Of a stretch of DNA of 64,000 bases, positions 18,254 through 29,340 are shown in pieces. The position numbers were made by a program, and so were the translations under genes. Under the pieces are notes generated by a model, which made no database searches, was not told where the DNA came from, and was given only the letters and a program-made list of their open reading frames with translations. Source of the DNA: Dyella sp. SG609. GTDB lineage: Bacteria; Pseudomonadota; Gammaproteobacteria; Xanthomonadales; Rhodanobacteraceae. The stretch is from the NCBI RefSeq assembly GCF_012275375.1, contig NZ_JAAZQJ010000010.1:1-64000 (forward strand), written 5' to 3'. How positions within the stretch are numbered: the first letter of the stretch is position 1; the number at the start of each line of letters is the position of its first letter.

Positions 18254-18874
18254 TCAGGTCCTGGTTTTGGCCAGCGCCAGATAGCGCTGGTGCAGGGCGG
18301 CCACTGCGGCATCCAGCGCGGCTTCTTCGCCGGTATTGGCGATCACGTCGTCGGCGATGGCGAGGCGTTCCTCGCGGCGCGCCTGGCGTTCGATCATGCG
18401 GCGTGCCAGCGCCTCGTCGATGCCGTCGCGGCGCATCAGCCGCTCCAATTGCGCGGCCTCGGTGCTGTCCACCACCAGCACGCGGTCGACCCAGCGGTAA
18501 TGCGCGATGTTCTCCGCCAGCAGCGGAATCGCCAGCAGGCAGTACGGGCCGTGATCGGTGCCGGCGCGTTCGCGCAGCCAGCTGCGCACGCGCGGGTGGG
18601 TGATGGCTTCCAGCTGGCGCCGGGCCATGTCGTCGGCGAAGACGCGGCGGCGCATGGCGGCGCGATCGAGTTGCCCCTCGCCGTCGAGCACGCCGGCGCC
18701 GAAGGTCTGCACGATGGCCGCCAGCCCTTCGCTGCCGGGCTTGACCACTTCCCGCGCGGCCACGTCGGCGTCGTAGACCGCGATGCCCAGCGCTTCGAAG
18801 CGCCGCGCCACCGCGCTCTTGCCGGAGGCGATGCCGCCGGTGAGCGCGACGACGTAAGGGCGCGGCGCGATCAC
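18254..18874 (-). CDS. coaE: Dephospho-CoA kinase
   Basis: CoaE performs the last step of coenzyme A synthesis, phosphorylating dephospho-CoA. The 206-residue product has the P-loop GGIASGKS at 13-20, the YDADV segment and a late RRDGIDEALARRMIERQ lid-like stretch. I chose the GTG at 18874, which overlaps the pilD stop as GTGA; an ATG at 18931 would lie inside pilD. Linkage of coaE to pilD is widespread in gammaproteobacteria. It converges on the Nudix gene with seven bases between them. Confidence 0.95.
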   Translation of the reverse strand: MIAPRPYVVALTGGIASGKSAVARRFEALGIAVYDADVAAREVVKPGSEGLAAIVQTFGAGVLDGEGQLDRAAMRRRVFADDMARRQLEAITHPRVRSWLRERAGTDHGPYCLLAIPLLAENIAHYRWVDRVLVVDSTEAAQLERLMRRDGIDEALARRMIERQARREERLAIADDVIANTGEEAALDAAVAALHQRYLALAKTRT

Positions 18875-19731
18875 CGCAGCCCGGTGATCTGCATGTAGGT
18901 GTGCAGCATCCAGTCGCCGGCCACGAACCACAGCCAGCCGGCCATGGCGATGAACGGGCCGAACGGGATCGGCACCTCGGCTTTATGCCGGCGCAGCAGG
19001 ATCAGCGAACCGCCGATCACCGTGCCCACCAGCGAGGACAGCAGCACGATCGGCAGCAGCGCGCCGGCGCCCATCCAGGCGCCCATGGCCGCCAGCATCT
19101 TGAAATCGCCGTAGCCCATGCCTTCCTTGCCGGTGGCGAGCTTGAACAGCCAGTACACGCTCCACAGGCTGAGGTAGCCGATCGCCGCGCCGATGATCGC
19201 GGCGGTGGGCGTGACGAACATCGGCAGCAGGGTAAGCAGCAGGCCGATCCACAGCAGCGGGTAGTTGAGTTCGTCCGGCAGGTACTGGGTGCGGAAGTCG
19301 ATGCCGGCCAGCGCGATCAGCAGCCAGGTGAAGGCCAGGCCGGCCAGCGCCGGCAGGGTGGGGCCGAACTTCCACACCACGATGGCGCTGAGCACGCCGC
19401 TCAGCAGTTCCACCAGCGGGTACTGGATCGAGATCGGCTCCTTGCAGTAGCGGCAACGCCCGCGCAGCAGCAGCCAGCCGAACAGCGGGACGTTGTCGAA
19501 CACCGACAGGCGGTGCTTGCACCTGGGGCAGTGCGAGGGCTCGCGCACGATGCCGGGCGGGCGGGGCGTGGTTTCGTCGGGGGGCAGCTTGAGCGTGTCC
19601 AGCGCCTGTTCGCGCCAGGCCGCTTCCATGCGCTCGGGCAGGCGCAGGATCACCACGTTGAGAAAGCTGCCCACCAGCAGGCCGAGCACGCCTGCCACGG
19701 TGATCCAGGCCCAAAGAGGAAGCTCAGGCAT
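18871..19731 (-). CDS. pilD: Type IV prepilin peptidase / N-methyltransferase
   Basis: PilD cleaves the leader of prepilins after a conserved Gly and methylates the new N-terminus, in the inner membrane. The 286-residue product has the cytoplasmic zinc motif CPRC...CRYC (near residues 68-96). Its two catalytic aspartates lie in GIDFRTQYLPDE and GYGDFK, with about eight membrane helices. A terminator separates it from pilC, so it is at least partly expressed on its own. The two pilins at 40-41.6 kb are likely substrates. Confidence 0.97.
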   Translation of the reverse strand: MPELPLWAWITVAGVLGLLVGSFLNVVILRLPERMEAAWREQALDTLKLPPDETTPRPPGIVREPSHCPRCKHRLSVFDNVPLFGWLLLRGRCRYCKEPISIQYPLVELLSGVLSAIVVWKFGPTLPALAGLAFTWLLIALAGIDFRTQYLPDELNYPLLWIGLLLTLLPMFVTPTAAIIGAAIGYLSLWSVYWLFKLATGKEGMGYGDFKMLAAMGAWMGAGALLPIVLLSSLVGTVIGGSLILLRRHKAEVPIPFGPFIAMAGWLWFVAGDWMLHTYMQITGLR

Positions 19732-19749
19732 GCGTCGTCTCGATAGCTA

Positions 19750-19786
19750 TAAAAAAAGCCCCCCTCTCCCGGGGGAGAGAGGGGCT
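19750..19786 (-). terminator. Intrinsic terminator between pilC and pilD
   Basis: On the minus strand AGCCCCTCTCTCC pairs with GGGAGAGGGGGGCT and is followed by seven T residues (19751-19757). The stem uses the same CCCTCTCCC/GGGAGAGGG palindrome seen in the repeats near 150 and 9235, so a repeat may have been recruited as a terminator. Confidence 0.85.
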
Positions 19787-19799
19787 CGGATGCGGAAGC

Positions 19800-21068
19800 T
19801 TACACGGTGCCCGCGAGCTTGAAGATCGGCAGGTACAGCGACACCACCATGCCGCCCACCAGCACGCCGAGGATCACCATGATCAGCGGCTCGAGCAGGG
19901 TGGACAGGGTGTCGACCGCGTTGTTGACCTCTTCCTCGTAGAACTCGGCCACCTTGAACAGCATGTTGTCCAGGGCGCCGGATTCCTCGCCGATGGCGGT
20001 CATCTGCACCACCATGTTCGGGAACAGGCCGGTCTGGCGCATGGCCAGCTGCAGCTGGTGGCCGACCGCGACGTCGTCGCGCATCTGCCGGACCGCGTCG
20101 CCGTAGACGATGCTGCCGGTGGCGCCGGCCACGGCGTCCATGGCTTCGACCAGGGGCACGCCGGCGCGGAAGGTGACGCCGAGGGTGCGGGCGAAGCGGG
20201 CGATGGCGGATTGGCGGAGGATGGCGCCCATCACCGGCAGCTTCAGCATCACGCGGTCGAGGAAGTGCGCGAACTTCTGCGAGCGGTTCTTGGCCATGAC
20301 CAGGGCGACGATGCTGCCGACGATCACGCCGATCACCACGTACCAGTAGCTCTGCATGAACTGCGAGGCGGAGATCACGATCTGGGTCGGTGCCGGGAGT
20401 TCCGCGCCGGCGTCCTTGAAGGTCTGCTGGAACACCGGCACCACGAACAGCAGCAGGATCATGCTGACCAGCAGCGCCACCGCCAGCACCATCACGGGGT
20501 AGAACAGGGCCTTCTTGATCTTGCTCTTGATCGCTTCCATCCGCTCCTTGTAGGTCGCCACGGTGTCCAGCACCGTGTCGAGCACACCGGCGGATTCGCC
20601 CGCGTGCACCAGGTTGCGGTAGAGCTCGTCGAACTGGACCGGATACTTGGCCAGCGCCTCGTGCAGCGCGGCGCCGCCCTCGATGCCCTGCTTGACGTCG
20701 ACCAGCATGTTCTTGAAGCGGACGTTCTTCTGGCCGTCGGCGATGATCTCGAAGGACTGCACCATCGGCACGCCCGACGCCATCATGGTGGCGATCTGGC
20801 GGCTGAAGATGGCCACGTCGCGCGGCTTGACCGTGCTGCCGGCAGCGCCGAAGAGGGGCTTGGACTTCTCGCGCACCGTCTGCGGGTTCATGCCCTGGCG
20901 GCGCAGCTCGGCCTTCACCAGCGAAGCGTTCTTCGCCGGCATCTCGCCCTTCATGCGCTTGCCGCGCTTGTCCAGCGCGACCCAGTCGTACATGGACATC
21001 TGGGTGACGGCGGCGCGCTCTGCGCCGCGGGCGCGAGCGTCTTTGGCTGCCGTGATTGCTGTGGCCAT
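19800..21068 (-). CDS. pilC: Type IV pilus inner-membrane platform protein
   Basis: PilC is the membrane platform that couples the PilB motor to pilin assembly. The 422-residue product has two copies of the type II secretion F domain, with the repeated FSRQIATMMASGVP and FARTLGVTFRAGVPL segments. It has three or four membrane helices, including the last one at IMVILGVLVGGMVVSLYLP (near the C-terminus). GGGGGAG eight bases before 21068 decides the start; the frame's first ATG at 21113 is not supported. It follows pilB by 139 bases. Confidence 0.97.
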   Translation of the reverse strand: MATAITAAKDARARGAERAAVTQMSMYDWVALDKRGKRMKGEMPAKNASLVKAELRRQGMNPQTVREKSKPLFGAAGSTVKPRDVAIFSRQIATMMASGVPMVQSFEIIADGQKNVRFKNMLVDVKQGIEGGAALHEALAKYPVQFDELYRNLVHAGESAGVLDTVLDTVATYKERMEAIKSKIKKALFYPVMVLAVALLVSMILLLFVVPVFQQTFKDAGAELPAPTQIVISASQFMQSYWYVVIGVIVGSIVALVMAKNRSQKFAHFLDRVMLKLPVMGAILRQSAIARFARTLGVTFRAGVPLVEAMDAVAGATGSIVYGDAVRQMRDDVAVGHQLQLAMRQTGLFPNMVVQMTAIGEESGALDNMLFKVAEFYEEEVNNAVDTLSTLLEPLIMVILGVLVGGMVVSLYLPIFKLAGTV

Positions 21069-21207
21069 GCGGAAACTCCCCCTTCGAGCTAGCCGGCCAG
21101 GGGCCGGCGGCAAATTTGTTGCAGCTTATGGCAAATCTCTCAGGCAATCCGTGCCTTGGCACGCAACTCCAGTGCGGGCGGCGTCTCAGGCCGCCGCAGG
21201 AGCCGCG

Positions 21208-22929
21208 TCAGTCCTTGGTGACGCGGTCGATCTCGGCCAGGCTGGTCACGCCCTGCTTGGCTTTCAGCAGGGCCGAGGCGCGCAGGTCGTTGATGCCGGC
21301 GCCGCGCGCCACCTCGGCGATCTGCATGGCGTTGCCGCCCTGCAGCACGATCTTCTGGATCTCCTCGAGCATGGGCATCACCTGATAGATGCCCACGCGG
21401 CCCTTGTAGCCTTCGTTGCAGTTGTCGCAGCCGACCGCCTCGTACAGGGTCAGGCCGGCGTCGATCTCTTCCTGGGTGAAGCCGGCGGCGAGCAGGGTGG
21501 CCGGCGGCAGGTCCAGCGGCTTCTTGCAGTCGTGCAGGCGGCGGGCCAGGCGCTGGGCGATCACCAGGGTGACCGACGAGGTGATGTTGTAGGGCGCGAT
21601 GCCCATGTTCATCAGGCGCGAGATGGTCTGCGGCGCGTCGTTGGTATGCAGGGTGGACAGCACCATGTGGCCGGTCTGCGCGGCCTTGATGGCGATCTCG
21701 GCGGTTTCCAGGTCGCGGATTTCGCCGACCATGATCACGTCCGGATCCTGGCGCAGGAAGGAGCGCAGGGCCGCGGCAAAGGTCATGCCGCGCTTGGTGT
21801 TCTGCTGAACCTGGTTGATGCCCTCGACGCGGATTTCGACCGGGTCTTCCACCGTGGAGATATTGCGCTCGTTGGTGTTGAGGATATTCAGCGCCGTGTA
21901 CAGCGACACGGTTTTGCCCGAGCCGGTCGGGCCGGTGACCAGCACCATGCCGTAGGGCTTGTGGATGGCTTCGATGTAGAGCTGCTTCTGGACTTCCTCG
22001 TAGCCGAGCTTGTCGATGCCGAGCTTGGCGGTGGAGGCGTCCAGGATACGCAGCACGATCTTCTCGCCGAACAGCGTGGGCAGCGTGCTGACGCGGAAGT
22101 CGACCGAGCGGCTCTTGGAAAGATTGAGCTTGATGCGGCCGTCCTGCGGCACGCGCCGCTCGGCGATGTCCAGGCCGGCCATCACCTTCAGGCGCGAGGA
22201 GATGCGCGTGGACAGCTTCATCGGCGGGCTGGCCACCGCGCGCAGCATGCCGTCCATGCGCAGGCGCACGCGGTAGTTGGTTTCGAATGGTTCGAAGTGG
22301 ATGTCCGAGGCGCCGCGCTTGATCGCGTCGACCAGGATCTTGTTGACGAACTTCACCACCGGCGCGTCGTCGTTCGCGTTGGCGTCGATGCCGGTGGTGT
22401 CGCCGTCGTCGTCGCCGGCTTCCAGCGCGAGTTCGTCGAGGTCGTCGCCGCCGAGGTCCGGCACGCTGGAGCTCATCGCGCTGAGCGCGGTCTCGATCAC
22501 CCGGTGCAGCTGGGCGCGCTCGACCAGGATCGGTTCCACCATGCAGTTGGAGTGGAACTTGATCTCGTCCAGCGCATGCGACTGCATCGGGTCGGCGATG
22601 CCGACGAACAGGCGCTTGCCGCGGCGGAACAGGGGCAGGGCGTGGTGCTTGTTGATCAGCGCTTCGCTGATCAGGTTCAGCGGCATGCTGGCCGGCTGCA
22701 GCGAGGAGACGTCCATCGCCGGCATGCCGAATTCGGCCGAGGCGAGCTGGGTGAGCCGGCTGCTGTCGATCAGGCCGTGGTCCAGCAGCCAGGCGGTGAG
22801 CGTGGTCTTGGCCTGGGCGGAATCGAGTACCGCCTTGCGCACGTCCGGCTCGGGGAGCACCCCTTCGGATACCAGGCGCCGGGCCATGCCGGACAGCCCT
22901 GCCAGTGACGGTTGCATTTGCGTCGCCAT
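21208..22929 (-). CDS. pilB: Type IV pilus extension ATPase
   Basis: PilB powers pilus extension. The 573-residue product has an N-terminal GspE-type domain, a linker rich in Asp (161-189), Walker A GPTGSGKT at 333-340, a Walker B region near DPDVIMVGEIRD, and a HTND His box. PilB proteins usually carry four zinc-binding cysteines. Here the first pair reads RLHDCKKP, with one Cys, while the second pair CDNC is intact. The start at 22929 matches family length; the frame runs on to 24126 only as a shadow. It is divergent from the sugar operon, with about 200 bases between them. Confidence 0.97.
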   Translation of the reverse strand: MATQMQPSLAGLSGMARRLVSEGVLPEPDVRKAVLDSAQAKTTLTAWLLDHGLIDSSRLTQLASAEFGMPAMDVSSLQPASMPLNLISEALINKHHALPLFRRGKRLFVGIADPMQSHALDEIKFHSNCMVEPILVERAQLHRVIETALSAMSSSVPDLGGDDLDELALEAGDDDGDTTGIDANANDDAPVVKFVNKILVDAIKRGASDIHFEPFETNYRVRLRMDGMLRAVASPPMKLSTRISSRLKVMAGLDIAERRVPQDGRIKLNLSKSRSVDFRVSTLPTLFGEKIVLRILDASTAKLGIDKLGYEEVQKQLYIEAIHKPYGMVLVTGPTGSGKTVSLYTALNILNTNERNISTVEDPVEIRVEGINQVQQNTKRGMTFAAALRSFLRQDPDVIMVGEIRDLETAEIAIKAAQTGHMVLSTLHTNDAPQTISRLMNMGIAPYNITSSVTLVIAQRLARRLHDCKKPLDLPPATLLAAGFTQEEIDAGLTLYEAVGCDNCNEGYKGRVGIYQVMPMLEEIQKIVLQGGNAMQIAEVARGAGINDLRASALLKAKQGVTSLAEIDRVTKD

Positions 22930-23130
22930 AACCTGAATGTCGCCCAGCCCCCTGATTGACGGGGAATTTACCGCAGAAGCCGCGCCAGTACACCCGTGCC
23001 CGGCCCATTTGCGTGAAATCCAGCACATTGGATTCCCATAAGCGTGGCGTCCGTCAGGGTTGTGACGCCGCCATGGACGCCGCCGTGAAAGTTCGTATAC
23101 AAAAGCGGCCTTTCCCCAGTGGTCGCCATC

Positions 23131-24324
23131 GTGTCCAACGCCGAACCCATGCAGCCGTTCCTGATCTTCGGAGCACCCCAGATCGGCGAGGAAGAAATTG
23201 CGGAAGTCGAGGCCTGCCTGCGCTCGGGCTGGCTGGGCACGGGGCCGCGGGTGGCGCGTTTCGAGCAGGATTTCGCGCAGTGGCGCGGGGTGCGCCCCTC
23301 GCAGGTGGCCGCGGTCAATTCCTGCACGGCGGCCATCCACGTGAGCATGGTCGCCGCGGGGCTGGAGCCGGGCAGCGAGGTGATCACCACGCCGCTGACT
23401 TTCTGCGCCACGGTCAATGCGATCCTGCACGCCGGCCTGACCCCGGTGCTGGCCGACGTGGACCCGGTCACCCAGAACCTGGACCCGGATGCCATCGAAG
23501 CGGCCATCACGCCGCGCACCCGGGCCATCCTGCCGGTGCACTTCGCCGGCCGCCCCTGCGCGATGGACCGCATCATGGCCATCGCGCGGAAGCACGGGCT
23601 GATGGTGATCGAGGACTGCGCCCACGCCATCGAAACCGAGTTCCACGGCCAGCCGGCCGGCACCTTCGGCGACTTCGGCTGCTTCAGCTTCTACGTCACC
23701 AAGAACGTGGTGACCGGCGAGGGCGGCATGATCCTGGGCCGCAGCGAGGAACAGATCGCCCGCGCCCGCATGCTGGCCTTGCACGGCATGAGCAAGGACG
23801 CCTGGCACCGCTTCGGCGACAAGGGCTACAAGCACTACCAGGTGGTGGAGTGCGGCTTCAAATACAACATGATGGATCTGCAGGCGGCCATCGGCATCCA
23901 CCAGCTGGCCCGCGTGGAGCGCAGCTGGGAGCGCCGGCAGCAGCTGTGGCGCCGCTATGACGAAGCCTTCGCGGACTTGCCGATCGGCCTGCCGGCCGCG
24001 CCGGAAGCCAATACCCGCCACGGCTATCACCTCTACACGGTGATGCTGGACGAGCAGCGCTGCGGCATCAGCCGCGACGATTTCCTGGAAGCCATGAACG
24101 CCAGGCGGATCGGCACCGGCGTGCACTACCTGTCAGTGCCCGAGCACCCCTATTACCAGGACCGCTTCGGCTGGCGCCCGGAGCAGTGGCCGCATGCCAT
24201 GCGCATCGGCCGGCAGACCGCGAGCCTGCCGCTTTCGCCCGCGATGAGCGACGCGGACGCCGAACGGGTGATCGAGGCGGTCACCGAGATCACCACCCGC
24301 GGCCAGGCGCGCAAGCGCGGCTGA
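23131..24324 (+). CDS. DegT/DnrJ/EryC1-family sugar aminotransferase
   Basis: This PLP-dependent family transfers an amino group to a keto-sugar nucleotide. The product (about 397 residues) has the expected SCTAAIH, EDCAHAIE and SFYVTKNVVTGEGG segments, the last with the PLP lysine. It is similar in layout to PseC further along, but the two are only distantly related. Its own substrate is unknown because no second dehydratase is nearby. Starts are uncertain: GTG 23119, GTG 23131 and ATG 23149 are all in frame without a clear ribosome-binding site. It is the first gene of the sugar operon. Confidence 0.85.
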   Translation: MSNAEPMQPFLIFGAPQIGEEEIAEVEACLRSGWLGTGPRVARFEQDFAQWRGVRPSQVAAVNSCTAAIHVSMVAAGLEPGSEVITTPLTFCATVNAILHAGLTPVLADVDPVTQNLDPDAIEAAITPRTRAILPVHFAGRPCAMDRIMAIARKHGLMVIEDCAHAIETEFHGQPAGTFGDFGCFSFYVTKNVVTGEGGMILGRSEEQIARARMLALHGMSKDAWHRFGDKGYKHYQVVECGFKYNMMDLQAAIGIHQLARVERSWERRQQLWRRYDEAFADLPIGLPAAPEANTRHGYHLYTVMLDEQRCGISRDDFLEAMNARRIGTGVHYLSVPEHPYYQDRFGWRPEQWPHAMRIGRQTASLPLSPAMSDADAERVIEAVTEITTRGQARKRG

Positions 24325-24418
24325 GGCCGCGCCGGGGCCTCCAGGCGCCGGAATCCGTCGATTCCCGCGCAGCCCGCCCGCCCCGGGCAGGCTATGATTG
24401 CCATTACGAGAGGGGCGC

Positions 24419-25273
24419 ATGAAATCACTGAGCATCATCCTGCCTGCGAAGAACGAGGCCGCGGCACTGCGCGGCCTGTTGCCCAGGCTGCGCGAGGCCG
24501 CGCCGGACGCGGAAATCATCGTGGTCGACGACGGCTCCACGGACGACACCCGTGAGCTGTGCGCCAGCCATGCCATCACCTGCCTGTCCTCGCCGTACTC
24601 GATGGGCAACGGCGCCGCGATCAAGCGCGGCGCGCGCGCCGCCGGCGGCGACATCCTGGTGTTCATGGACGGCGACGGCCAGCACGATCCGGCCGACATC
24701 GCCCGCCTGCTGCAGCACCTGGAGCAGGGCTACGACATGGTGGTGGGCGCGCGCGACTGGGAAAGCCAGGCCGGCGTCGGCCGCGGCGTGGCCAACACCA
24801 TCTACAACTGGCTGGCCACGCGCATGACCGGCCACGCCATCCTGGACCTCACCTCCGGCTTCCGCGCGGTGAAGGCCAGGCAGTTCCGCGAATTCCTGCA
24901 CCTGCTGCCGAACGGGTTTTCCTACCCGACCACCAGCACCATGGCGTTCTTCCGCAGCGCCTATCCGGTGGCCTACATGCCGATCAAGGCGGCCAAGCGC
25001 ATCGGGCACAGCCATATCCGGCCGCTGCGCGACGGCGTGCGCTTCCTGCTGATCATCTTCAAGATCGCCACGCTGTACTCGCCGCTGAAGCTGTTCGCGC
25101 CGGCCAGCGCGGTGTTCTTCCTGCTCGGGCTGATCAACTACGCCTGGACTTTCCTGCACGAAGGCCGCCTCACCAACATGAGCACGCTGCTGTGGAGCGC
25201 CTCGGTGATCGTGTTCCTGATCGGGCTGGTGTCCGAGCAGATCACCGCGCTGACCTACAAGGCGCGGGACTGA
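24419..25273 (+). CDS. GT2 glycosyltransferase, polyprenyl-phosphate type, membrane-anchored
   Basis: The 284-residue product begins with a GT-A domain: SIILPAKNEA, then VVDDGSTDDT, then FMDGDGQHDP as the metal-binding DxD region. Two hydrophobic helices follow at the C-terminus (FAPASAVFFLLGL and WSASVIVFLIGL). The layout resembles Dpm1/ArnC enzymes that load a sugar onto a polyprenyl phosphate. GAGGGG lies before the ATG at 24419, and a TATGAT -10-like box lies at 24393-24398, so an internal promoter is possible. It likely makes a lipid-linked sugar used by the membrane transferases of this locus. Confidence 0.85.
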   Translation: MKSLSIILPAKNEAAALRGLLPRLREAAPDAEIIVVDDGSTDDTRELCASHAITCLSSPYSMGNGAAIKRGARAAGGDILVFMDGDGQHDPADIARLLQHLEQGYDMVVGARDWESQAGVGRGVANTIYNWLATRMTGHAILDLTSGFRAVKARQFREFLHLLPNGFSYPTTSTMAFFRSAYPVAYMPIKAAKRIGHSHIRPLRDGVRFLLIIFKIATLYSPLKLFAPASAVFFLLGLINYAWTFLHEGRLTNMSTLLWSASVIVFLIGLVSEQITALTYKARD

Positions 25274-25315
25274 CGCATGCCCGCGCTTGCCGGCCGGCCG
25301 CAGCGGTGACCACGC

Positions 25316-26437
25316 ATGGCTGAATCGATGGTCGTGATCACCAGCTCGTTTCCGATCCGCGGAGACGGCAGCGAGGCGGCGGGCGCCTTCGTGGCCGACC
25401 TGGTCGAGGAACTGGCACGGCAGGCCGCGGTGCGCGTGGTGGCGCCGGGTCCGCGCGACGAGCGCGAGCAGTACGCGCCGAATATCGAAGTGATTCGCTA
25501 CGCGGCGCCGGCGAAGCCGCTGTCCACGCTGAAGCCGTGGCGCCCGGGCGACCTGTACTGGCTGGCCCGTGTGCTGCGCGGCGGCATGCGCGCCGCGCGC
25601 GCGGCCGTCGGCAGCGGCAAGCCGCGCGTGCTGGCGCTGTGGGGCCTGCCCTGCGGCGAGTGGGCGCGCCGCGTCGCCGCCAGCCGCGGCCTGGCCTACA
25701 CCGTGTGGCTGCTGGGCAGCGACGTGTGGTCGCTGGGCCGCGTGCCGGTGCTGCGCGGCATGCTGGGGCGGGTGATCCGGCAGGCCGGCAAGGCTTATGC
25801 GGACGGCTACGTGCTGGCCGACGACGCCCGCAGGATCGCCGGTATCCCGGTCGACTTCCTGCCCAGCACACGCTCCATCGGCACGGCCGGCGAGCCGCCG
25901 CCGCCGCGGGCGCAGGCGCCATACCGGCTGCTGTTCCTGGGCCGCTGGCATCCGAACAAGGGCGTGGACCTGTTGCTGCAGGCGCTGGGCCTGCTCGGCG
26001 ATGCCGACTGGCAGCGCATCGAACAGGTGGAAATCCAGGGCGGCGGCCCGCTGGAGCCGGCCGTGCGCGAGGCCGTCGAGGCCTTGCAGCGCGCCGGGAG
26101 GCCGGTGCTGCTCGGTGCCTTTCTTTCGAAGGACCAGGCCGAAGCCGCCATCGCACGGGCCGACTGGCTGCTGATCCCCTCGCGCATCGAAAGCATCCCG
26201 GTGGTGTTTTCCGACGCCATGAAACTGGGCCGGCCGGTGGTGTCGATGCCGGTGGGCGACCTGCCGCGGCTGGTGGAGGAACTGCGCTGCGGTGTTGTCG
26301 CCCAGGCCGTGTCCGCCGAAGATTACGCGCGGGCGCTGGCCGCCGCCGTGGCGGCGCCGACCGGACGCTTCCTGCCGGGCACCGAAGCCGCCGCCCGCTT
26401 CGACCTGCGGGCCATCGCCCGCACCTTGCTGCACTGA
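25316..26437 (+). CDS. GT-B glycosyltransferase (GT4-like)
   Basis: The product has 373 residues with two Rossmann-like halves. The second half has LLFLGRWHPNKGVDLLLQAL and LLIPSRIESIPVVFSDAMKLGRPVV, the donor-binding and E-x7-E-type region of GT4 enzymes. It probably adds one sugar to a growing surface glycan in the cytoplasm. The specific donor and acceptor cannot be read. It sits between the polyprenyl-type GT2 and a methyltransferase, in one direction and closely spaced. Confidence 0.82.
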   Translation: MAESMVVITSSFPIRGDGSEAAGAFVADLVEELARQAAVRVVAPGPRDEREQYAPNIEVIRYAAPAKPLSTLKPWRPGDLYWLARVLRGGMRAARAAVGSGKPRVLALWGLPCGEWARRVAASRGLAYTVWLLGSDVWSLGRVPVLRGMLGRVIRQAGKAYADGYVLADDARRIAGIPVDFLPSTRSIGTAGEPPPPRAQAPYRLLFLGRWHPNKGVDLLLQALGLLGDADWQRIEQVEIQGGGPLEPAVREAVEALQRAGRPVLLGAFLSKDQAEAAIARADWLLIPSRIESIPVVFSDAMKLGRPVVSMPVGDLPRLVEELRCGVVAQAVSAEDYARALAAAVAAPTGRFLPGTEAAARFDLRAIARTLLH

Positions 26438-26471
26438 GACCGGCTGCATTGAGACAGGCTTTGCTCCGCAT

Positions 26472-27236
26472 ATGAACGACAACCGCCAGACCTGGGACGA
26501 ACGGGCGCGGGCCCTCGGCGCCACGCGCCGCGGCGTGCTGTTCAAAGGTTTCACCGACGAGGCGAACGGCCGCCTGCACGACTGGCACGCCTGGCTGGTG
26601 CGCGAGATGTTCGCCCCGGCGATCGGCGCCGAAGGCGGCGCCGTGCTGGACCTGGGCTGCGGCTACGGCCGCCTGTCGCAGACGCTGGCCACGGCCCGCC
26701 CGGATCTGTTCGTGGTCGGCCAGGACATCAGCGGCTGGTACTGCCAGCGCATGGCCGAAGGCGGCGGTGGAGCGGTGCTGGCCGACCTGCGCGCACTGCC
26801 GTTCCGCCCGCGCAGCATGGCCGGCGCCATGGCCATCACCTCGCTGATGTATCTGGACCGCCCCGAAGTCGGCGCGGCCTTCGCGCAGATCGCGGCGATG
26901 CTGCGGCCTGGCGCGCCGCTGCTGATCGTGGACCCGGGCGAGGAACTGCGTTCGCTGATCGGCCGCCTGGCCGGCAACCGTGTGGCCTCCGCCACCGGCG
27001 GACGCGGTTTCCGGCGCGAGGAATACATCGCCCTGGCCCGCGCGGCTGGTTTCGAGGTGCTGGGCAAGGGCGGCAATCCGCGCGACAGCGCGCTGCTGCT
27101 GGCCACCGCCGGCGGCCGCGTAGGCTGGGGCCTGGCCAGCCGGCTGGCCGGCCGGCAGAGGCCGCGCGCCGGTGGCTATTCGCCGCTGGCGCTGCATCGC
27201 TGGCTGCTGCTGAAAGCGCCCGGCGAGGGTCGCTGA
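26472..27236 (+). CDS. Class I SAM-dependent methyltransferase
   Basis: The 254-residue product has the SAM-binding motif VLDLGCGYGRLSQTLA near residues 56-71 and an acidic strand end (VVGQDIS). DLRALPF follows, then a post-motif LLIVDPG. In this operon it could methylate a sugar of the glycan, but a small-molecule or lipid substrate is equally possible. Its stop codon is immediately followed by the ATG of the next gene (TGAATG), which suggests translational coupling. Confidence 0.8.
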   Translation: MNDNRQTWDERARALGATRRGVLFKGFTDEANGRLHDWHAWLVREMFAPAIGAEGGAVLDLGCGYGRLSQTLATARPDLFVVGQDISGWYCQRMAEGGGGAVLADLRALPFRPRSMAGAMAITSLMYLDRPEVGAAFAQIAAMLRPGAPLLIVDPGEELRSLIGRLAGNRVASATGGRGFRREEYIALARAAGFEVLGKGGNPRDSALLLATAGGRVGWGLASRLAGRQRPRAGGYSPLALHRWLLLKAPGEGR

Positions 27237-29338
<2,102 letters not shown>

Positions 29339-29340
29339 AC

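Noticed and set aside
20647-22908. Antisense frame of 753 codons opposite pilB and pilC
   Set aside because: pilB and pilC are unmistakable on the minus strand; this is a shadow.
22930-23130. Search for a sigma-54 promoter before pilB
   Set aside because: No TGGC-n8-TGC match with correct spacing was found, unlike upstream of the pilins.
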